From Armatimonadota bacterium (GTDB lineage Bacteria; Vulcanimicrobiota; JACPDS01), in the NCBI GenBank assembly GCA_016183885.1, contig JACPDS010000059.1, forward strand, positions 1 through 16,425: a stretch of 16,425 bases of DNA. Direction: 5' to 3'. A model generated the notes under the pieces. The model was not told where the DNA came from and did no database searches. It saw nothing but the letters and a program-made list of their open reading frames with translations. Positions 12,785-16,425 of the stretch are shown here, in pieces (the first letter of the stretch is position 1; every line of letters begins with the position of its first letter). A program made the position numbers and the translations under genes.

Positions 12785-13639
12785 ATGGATTTTAAAAAAT
12801 ATTTAAACGAAAGAGTTAAAGCAGTTAATCAAACCTTAAAAGAATATTTAGAAATTCCTTCCTGCATTTCAAAAACTTTAAGAGAAGCAATGCAATATAG
12901 TATTTTAGGAGGAGGGAAGAGATTTCGTTCTATTTTATTAATTGCCGCCGCTGAATCTGTTGGAGGAAATTATCTTTCAGTTATTCCTGCCGCTTGCGCA
13001 CTTGAATTGATTCATAATTTTTCCTTAATTCATGACGATCTGCCGAGTATGGATAACGATGATTTTCGCCGCGGCAAACCTGCTTTACATAAAGTTTATG
13101 GTGAATCTCTGGCTTTATTAGCCGGGGATGCTTTATTAACTTATGCTTTTAAATTGGCAAGCGATAATTTTAAGATTAAGGGAATTAAAATAAAAAATGT
13201 TTTGCGGGCAATTCAAGAATTAGCCGATGCTACAGGATTTTCAGGAATGATTGGAGGACAAGCGCTGGATATTTCGCTTAATCATCGGGCTCAAACTATG
13301 GAAGATACCGATCTTCAATATATTCATAATCATAAAACCGGAGCTTTAATTCAAGCGGCAGTGAGGATTGGGGCAATTTTATCCGATGCAAATTCATTAA
13401 AATTAAGAAAACTTACCAATTATGCCCAAAATATCGGTTTAGTTTATCAAATTATTGACGATTTATTAGATGCGGAAACTTCTAATAATATTACTTATCC
13501 TAAACTTTATGGAGTTTCTGATTCTTTTAAAAAAGCCAAAGATATTACTAATAATGCTATAATGGAATTAAAAAGTTTTAATACTTCCGCTCGACCTTTA
13601 AGAGAGTTAGCGGTATTTTTATTGAATAGAAAGTTTTAA
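12785..13639 (+). CDS. ispA: Polyprenyl (farnesyl/geranylgeranyl) diphosphate synthase, with shortened active-site loop
   Basis: A 284-residue trans-prenyltransferase that condenses isopentenyl diphosphate with allylic diphosphates to make C15 (or C20) chains. Visible motifs are G-G-G-K-R-F-R-S (42-49), the first Asp-rich motif D-D-L-P-S-M-D (84-90) followed by R-R-G-K-P (95-99), G-G-Q-A-L-D (157-162), H-K-T-G (183-186), and the second Asp-rich motif D-D-L-L-D (225-229). In E. coli IspA 21 residues, including the GK-x-x-G-x-D loop, separate this motif from T-Y-P. Here only seven do (A-E-T-S-N-N-I), an in-frame shortage of about 14 residues in the loop that closes over the substrate. No Shine-Dalgarno is visible. 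It lies 10 bp after xseB and 2 bp before dxs. Confidence 0.9.
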   Translation: MDFKKYLNERVKAVNQTLKEYLEIPSCISKTLREAMQYSILGGGKRFRSILLIAAAESVGGNYLSVIPAACALELIHNFSLIHDDLPSMDNDDFRRGKPALHKVYGESLALLAGDALLTYAFKLASDNFKIKGIKIKNVLRAIQELADATGFSGMIGGQALDISLNHRAQTMEDTDLQYIHNHKTGALIQAAVRIGAILSDANSLKLRKLTNYAQNIGLVYQIIDDLLDAETSNNITYPKLYGVSDSFKKAKDITNNAIMELKSFNTSARPLRELAVFLLNRKF

Positions 13640-13641
13640 AG

Positions 13642-15123
13642 ATGAAAAATATTTTAGATAAAATTAACACTCCGCTTGATTTAAAGAAAATAACTAAAGA
13701 AGAATTGCAGGAATTGGCTTTTGAAATTAGAGATTTAATTGTTAATACTATTTCTAAAACCGGCGGTCATTTAGCTTCAAGTTTAGGAGTAGTAGAAATT
13801 ACTTTGGCAATACACTATATTTTTAATGCTCCGAATGATAAAATTATTTGGGATGTAGGGCATCAAGCTTACGCTCATAAAATTGTTACCGGCAGAAAAG
13901 AAGAATTTAAAAATATTCGTCAATTTGGCGGATTAAGCGGATTTCCCAAAAGGAAAGAAAGCGTTTACGATATTTTCGGAACAGGACATAGCAGTACTTC
14001 AATTTCCGCCGCTTTAGGATTTGTTAAATCTAGAGATTTAAATAAATTAACTCATAATGTTGTAGCTGTAATTGGAGATGGAGCCCTTACGGGAGGAATG
14101 GCTTTTGAAGCTTTAAATAATGCCGGTCATTCTGAAGCGGATTTAATAGTGGTTTTAAATGATAATGAAATGTCTATTTCTAAAAATGTAGGCGCTTTGG
14201 CGGCTTACTTAAGCAAATTAAGAATCGAACCCCGTTTTGTAAAAGCTAGAAAAGAACTCCAGAATTTATTAAAAAATATACCCGCTATAGGCAAAAAAGT
14301 TTTTCAAACCGCTAGAATTATTGAAAGTCATTTAACTTTCCTGCTGGTTCCGGGAGTATTATTTGAAGCTTTAGGTTTTACGTATCTAGGCCCTTTTGAC
14401 GGGCATAATCTAAATTTAATGTGCGAAGTTTTTGAAAAGATTAAATTAATTAAAGGTCCTCGCTTAATTCATTTGCTTACTAAAAAAGGCAAGGGATACC
14501 TTCCAGCCGAAGAGAATTCTACCAAATTTCATGGAGCTATGCCATTTGATATTGAAACTGGAGAAACAGAGAAAAGTTCTATTCCAACTTATACTAAAAT
14601 TTTTGGAGATACTTTAATAGAATTAGCTAAAGAAGATCAAAAAATTATCGCTATTACCGCGGCTATGCCCGATGGAACCGGGTTAGTAGAATTCAGCAGA
14701 CTTTTCCCGAGCAGATTCGTTGATGTTGGAATAGCGGAACAACATGCTGTAACCTTTGCCGCCGCATTATCGGCAGAAGGATTTAAACCGATAGTAGCAA
14801 TTTATTCTACTTTTTTGCAAAGAGCTTTCGATCAGATAATTCACGATGTGGCTTTGCAAAATTTAAGCGTGGTTTTTATTTTAGACCGGGCGGGAATTGT
14901 AGGAGAAGATGGACCTACCCATCATGGAAACTTTGATATTTCCTATTTAAGAATAATTCCTAATTTAATTCTAATGGCTCCTAAAGATGAAAATGAACTA
15001 AGACATATGTTGAAAAGCGCTTTAAGTTATAATCAGCCTGTAGTGATTCGTTATCCTCGCAGTAAGGGCGTGGGAGTAAAACTGGATAAAAAATTAAAAA
15101 TATGGTTTATCCATCATTTTTAG
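13642..15123 (+). CDS. dxs: 1-deoxy-D-xylulose-5-phosphate synthase, N-terminal part (gene broken by frameshift)
   Basis: The first 493 codons of a Dxs reading frame; full proteins are about 620 residues. Dxs makes deoxyxylulose 5-phosphate from pyruvate and glyceraldehyde 3-phosphate, the first step of the MEP isoprenoid pathway. The thiamine diphosphate site is intact: G-D-G-A-L-T-G-G (145-152) with N-D-N (173-175) 25-30 residues later. Also present are G-H-Q-A-Y (catalytic His region), I-A-E-Q-H-A with Glu366, and R-A-G-I-V-G-E-D-G-P-T-H-H-G. Similarity stops after G-V-G-V-K-L-D-K-K-L-K-I (residue 487). Six out-of-frame residues and a TAG follow. The missing C-terminal domain continues in the -1 frame from 15102. 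The transketolase-like C-terminal domain is needed for the dimer fold, so this product alone is probably inactive. Confidence 0.9.
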   Translation: MKNILDKINTPLDLKKITKEELQELAFEIRDLIVNTISKTGGHLASSLGVVEITLAIHYIFNAPNDKIIWDVGHQAYAHKIVTGRKEEFKNIRQFGGLSGFPKRKESVYDIFGTGHSSTSISAALGFVKSRDLNKLTHNVVAVIGDGALTGGMAFEALNNAGHSEADLIVVLNDNEMSISKNVGALAAYLSKLRIEPRFVKARKELQNLLKNIPAIGKKVFQTARIIESHLTFLLVPGVLFEALGFTYLGPFDGHNLNLMCEVFEKIKLIKGPRLIHLLTKKGKGYLPAEENSTKFHGAMPFDIETGETEKSSIPTYTKIFGDTLIELAKEDQKIIAITAAMPDGTGLVEFSRLFPSRFVDVGIAEQHAVTFAAALSAEGFKPIVAIYSTFLQRAFDQIIHDVALQNLSVVFILDRAGIVGEDGPTHHGNFDISYLRIIPNLILMAPKDENELRHMLKSALSYNQPVVIRYPRSKGVGVKLDKKLKIWFIHHF

Positions 15124-15446
15124 CGGCTGAAAAACTAGCTTCTTTAGGGATAGAAGCGGCTGTTTTAAATTCACGATTTGTTAAACCTTTAGATAAAAAA
15201 TTAATTTTTAAATTAGCTTCTAAGATTAAAAAAGTAATTACTATTGAGGAAAATGTAAGACAGGGAGGATTTGGAAGCGCGGTATTAGAATTTTTTCAAG
15301 AAACGAATTTAATTTTAGAAATAAGAAATTTAGCTTTGCCAGATCAATTTATCGAACACGGTCATCCCAGTCTATTGCGGGAAAAATATAATTTAACCGC
15401 CGATGGGATTTTTAAGTTTGCCAAGAATTTTTTACAGATAGAATAA
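15102..15446 (+). CDS. dxs: 1-deoxy-D-xylulose-5-phosphate synthase, C-terminal fragment
   Basis: A 114-residue frame that aligns with the end of Dxs: M-V-Y-P-S-F-L-A-A-E-K-L (usual '(G)-[ST]-M-V-x-x-A...A-A-E-x-L'), N-S-R-F-V-K-P-L-D (23-31), T-I-E-E-N-V-R-Q-G-G-F-G-S (47-59) and L-P-D-Q-F-I-E-H-G. It overlaps the N-terminal frame by 22 bases in the -1 frame. Residues usually found between L-K-I and M-V-Y-P, the strand and loop with G-K-x-x-x-x-R-x-G-x-D-x-x-I-L-x-x-G-[ST] (about 20), are absent from both frames. A simple frameshift would therefore not restore the protein. There is no Shine-Dalgarno before the ATG at 15102, and it is unlikely to be translated on its own except by coupling. 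Confidence 0.85.
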   Translation: MVYPSFLAAEKLASLGIEAAVLNSRFVKPLDKKLIFKLASKIKKVITIEENVRQGGFGSAVLEFFQETNLILEIRNLALPDQFIEHGHPSLLREKYNLTADGIFKFAKNFLQIE

Positions 15447-15455
15447 TTGAAAATA

Positions 15456-16265
15456 ATGTTAAATTATGGGAAAATTCAAAAAATTAGATTAGATCAATTG
15501 ATATTAAAAAGAAATTTAGTGGATTCCAGAGCCCAGGCCCAGAGTTTAATTATGCAGGGATTAGTATATGTAGAAGAAAAAAAAATTATTAAACCGGGAA
15601 GTTTATTTAAAGAAAATGTTAATTTGCGCTTAAAAGAAAAATTAAAATATGTCAGCCGGGGAGGATTAAAATTAGAAAAAGCCATAAACTATTTCAAAAT
15701 TAATTTAAAAGGGAAAATAGTTTTAGATGCCGGCGCAAGCGCCGGCGGTTTTACCGATTGTTTGCTTAAATTTGAAGCAAAAAAAGTTTATGCCATAGAT
15801 GTTGGATACGGACAATTAAACTGGCGTCTAAGGCAGGACCCAAGAGTAGTTAATCTGGAGGGGACTAATCTTAGAAAAATAAATAAGGCTTTAATTCCCG
15901 AATGCCTTGACTTAATTACTTTAGATTTGTCTTTTATTAGTTTGGAAAAAATATGGCCTGTATTAGCAGATTTTTTAATTCAAGACGGAGAAATAATTGC
16001 TTTGATAAAGCCTCAATTTGAAGCCCCAAAAGGGAAAACTAAAAAAGGAGTAGTTAGAGACAATTTAATCCATCAAGAAGTTTTAGAAAAAGTAGTTCTT
16101 CAAGCCAAGAAATATAATTTGTCTTTAAAAGATCTTACTTATTCGCCATTAAAAGGCCCTAAAGGAAATATTGAATTTTTAGCTTATTTTATAAAAGGCG
16201 CAGTGGAAATAGAATTTAGGGATATTATCAAAATAGCCAAACAGGCTTATGAATATTTTGGATAA
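15456..16265 (+). CDS. tlyA: TlyA-family rRNA 2'-O-methyltransferase / hemolysin-like protein
   Basis: About 269 residues from the ATG at 15456. A TTG at 15447 would add three residues, and neither start has a good Shine-Dalgarno. An S4 RNA-binding domain comes first (I-R-L-D-Q-L at 10-15, S-R-A-Q-A-Q-S-L-I-M-Q-G-L-V-Y-V at 24-39). An FtsJ-like methyltransferase domain follows: S-R-G-G-L-K-L (67-73), L-D-A-G-A-S-A-G-G-F-T-D-C-L-L (90-104, SAM motif), A-I-D-V-G-Y-G-Q-L (113-121), D-L-S-F-I-S-L (157-163), I-K-P-Q-F-E-A (184-190) and a final G-P-K-G-N-I-E-F-L. Characterised TlyA methylates 16S/23S rRNA riboses. It sits right after dxs, its usual place in xseA-xseB-ispA-dxs-tlyA operons. Confidence 0.92.
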   Translation: MLNYGKIQKIRLDQLILKRNLVDSRAQAQSLIMQGLVYVEEKKIIKPGSLFKENVNLRLKEKLKYVSRGGLKLEKAINYFKINLKGKIVLDAGASAGGFTDCLLKFEAKKVYAIDVGYGQLNWRLRQDPRVVNLEGTNLRKINKALIPECLDLITLDLSFISLEKIWPVLADFLIQDGEIIALIKPQFEAPKGKTKKGVVRDNLIHQEVLEKVVLQAKKYNLSLKDLTYSPLKGPKGNIEFLAYFIKGAVEIEFRDIIKIAKQAYEYFG

Positions 16266-16267
16266 TT

Positions 16268-16286
16268 TCCCGACGTAAAGTCGGGA
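16268..16286. terminator. Hairpin after the tlyA operon
   Basis: TCCCGAC-GTAAA-GTCGGGA is a perfect 7-bp stem with a 5-nt loop, 3 bp after the tlyA stop. It is G+C-rich in an AT-rich region. A clear T-tract does not follow (ATCCCATTACCTTATTT), so it may be a weak terminator, a 3'-end stabiliser or a dispersed palindromic element. Confidence 0.45.
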
Positions 16287-16305
16287 TCCCATTACCTTAT
16301 TTAAT

Positions 16306-16325
16306 AATTTGCCTTAAGGCAAATT
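16306..16325. promoter_or_regulatory. Perfect 20-bp palindrome upstream of response-regulator gene
   Basis: AATTTGCCTTAAGGCAAATT is its own reverse complement over all 20 bases and lies 45 bp before the ATG at 16371. It has the size and symmetry of a dimeric repressor or activator site. As RNA it could form an 8-bp hairpin with a TTAA loop, but no T-tract follows. Confidence 0.45.
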
Positions 16326-16370
16326 GAAATTAAAATAGGAGCGGGAAAGAATTAAAAGAGGAGTGCATTA

Positions 16371-16425
16371 ATGAAAGAAAAAGTTAAAATTCTAGCTGTG
16401 GATGACCAGAGTCAAAATATTGATT
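16371..16425 (+). CDS. Partial CDS, N-terminus of a response-regulator receiver protein
   Basis: An ATG at 16371 with Shine-Dalgarno AGAGGAG about 8 nt upstream opens a frame that runs off the right edge after 18 codons. The peptide starts M-K-E-K-V-K-I-L-A-V-D-D-Q. This is the first strand and acidic pocket (Asp11, Asp12) of a CheY-like receiver domain. The phosphoacceptor Asp and any output domain are outside the window. Confidence 0.75.
   Translation, partial: MKEKVKILAVDDQSQNID

Noticed and set aside
15087..15117. Programmed -1 frameshift as the explanation for split dxs
   Set aside because: No good X-XXY-YYZ slippery heptamer is in phase, and slippage would still leave about 20 conserved residues missing.

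Overview
The window is AT-rich bacterial DNA (by eye about 30% G+C) with tightly packed genes. Many starts overlap the preceding stop, and many genes have no visible Shine-Dalgarno sequence. There are no rRNA, tRNA or CRISPR sequences. The gene content (perosamine-type sugar aminotransferase, two B12-type radical SAM enzymes, an xseA-xseB-ispA-dxs-tlyA operon) suggests a low-GC, probably anaerobic and uncultivated bacterium. It would fit a candidate phylum such as Omnitrophota or a relative, but nothing seen fixes the taxon.

Layout. (1) 1-118: the end of a probable IS3-family element, with its orfA start running off the left edge. (2) 150-687: a RelE/ParE-type toxin and a ribbon-helix-helix antitoxin on the minus strand, behind a near-consensus promoter with an overlapping dyad. 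(3) 1031-5927, plus strand: a translationally coupled glycan operon of DegT-type sugar aminotransferase, SAM methyltransferase, GT4 glycosyltransferase, cupin protein, B12-type radical SAM protein and a 52-residue Trm112-like zinc ribbon. (4) 10400-5979, minus strand, convergent with (3): B12-type radical SAM protein, polytopic GT-C-like membrane protein, long-type RmlA nucleotidyltransferase and a second SAM methyltransferase. (5) 11122-10427, minus strand: a HigBA-type toxin-antitoxin pair, whose promoter is the only clear one upstream of block 4. (6) 11303-16265, plus strand: the housekeeping operon xseA-xseB-ispA-dxs-tlyA. (7) 16371 to the right edge: the start of a response-regulator gene.

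Blocks 3 and 4 plausibly make, modify and transfer a nucleotide-activated amino sugar for a surface polysaccharide. The two toxin-antitoxin modules bracket them and the IS end lies just outside, which looks like an accessory island next to conserved chromosome.

The most striking signal is a 54-bp inverted duplication inside the RmlA gene (6661-6714 against 7022-7075, 53/54 identical). The C-terminal beta-helix of RmlA has lost an estimated 45 residues, and 18 residues there are encoded by the reverse complement of the gene's own codons 177-195. Two more conserved genes carry local losses: ispA lacks about 14 residues after its second Asp-rich motif, and dxs is split by a frameshift with about 20 residues missing at the junction. 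These are either real lesions in a decaying or rearranging genome, or sequence or assembly errors; raw reads would decide.
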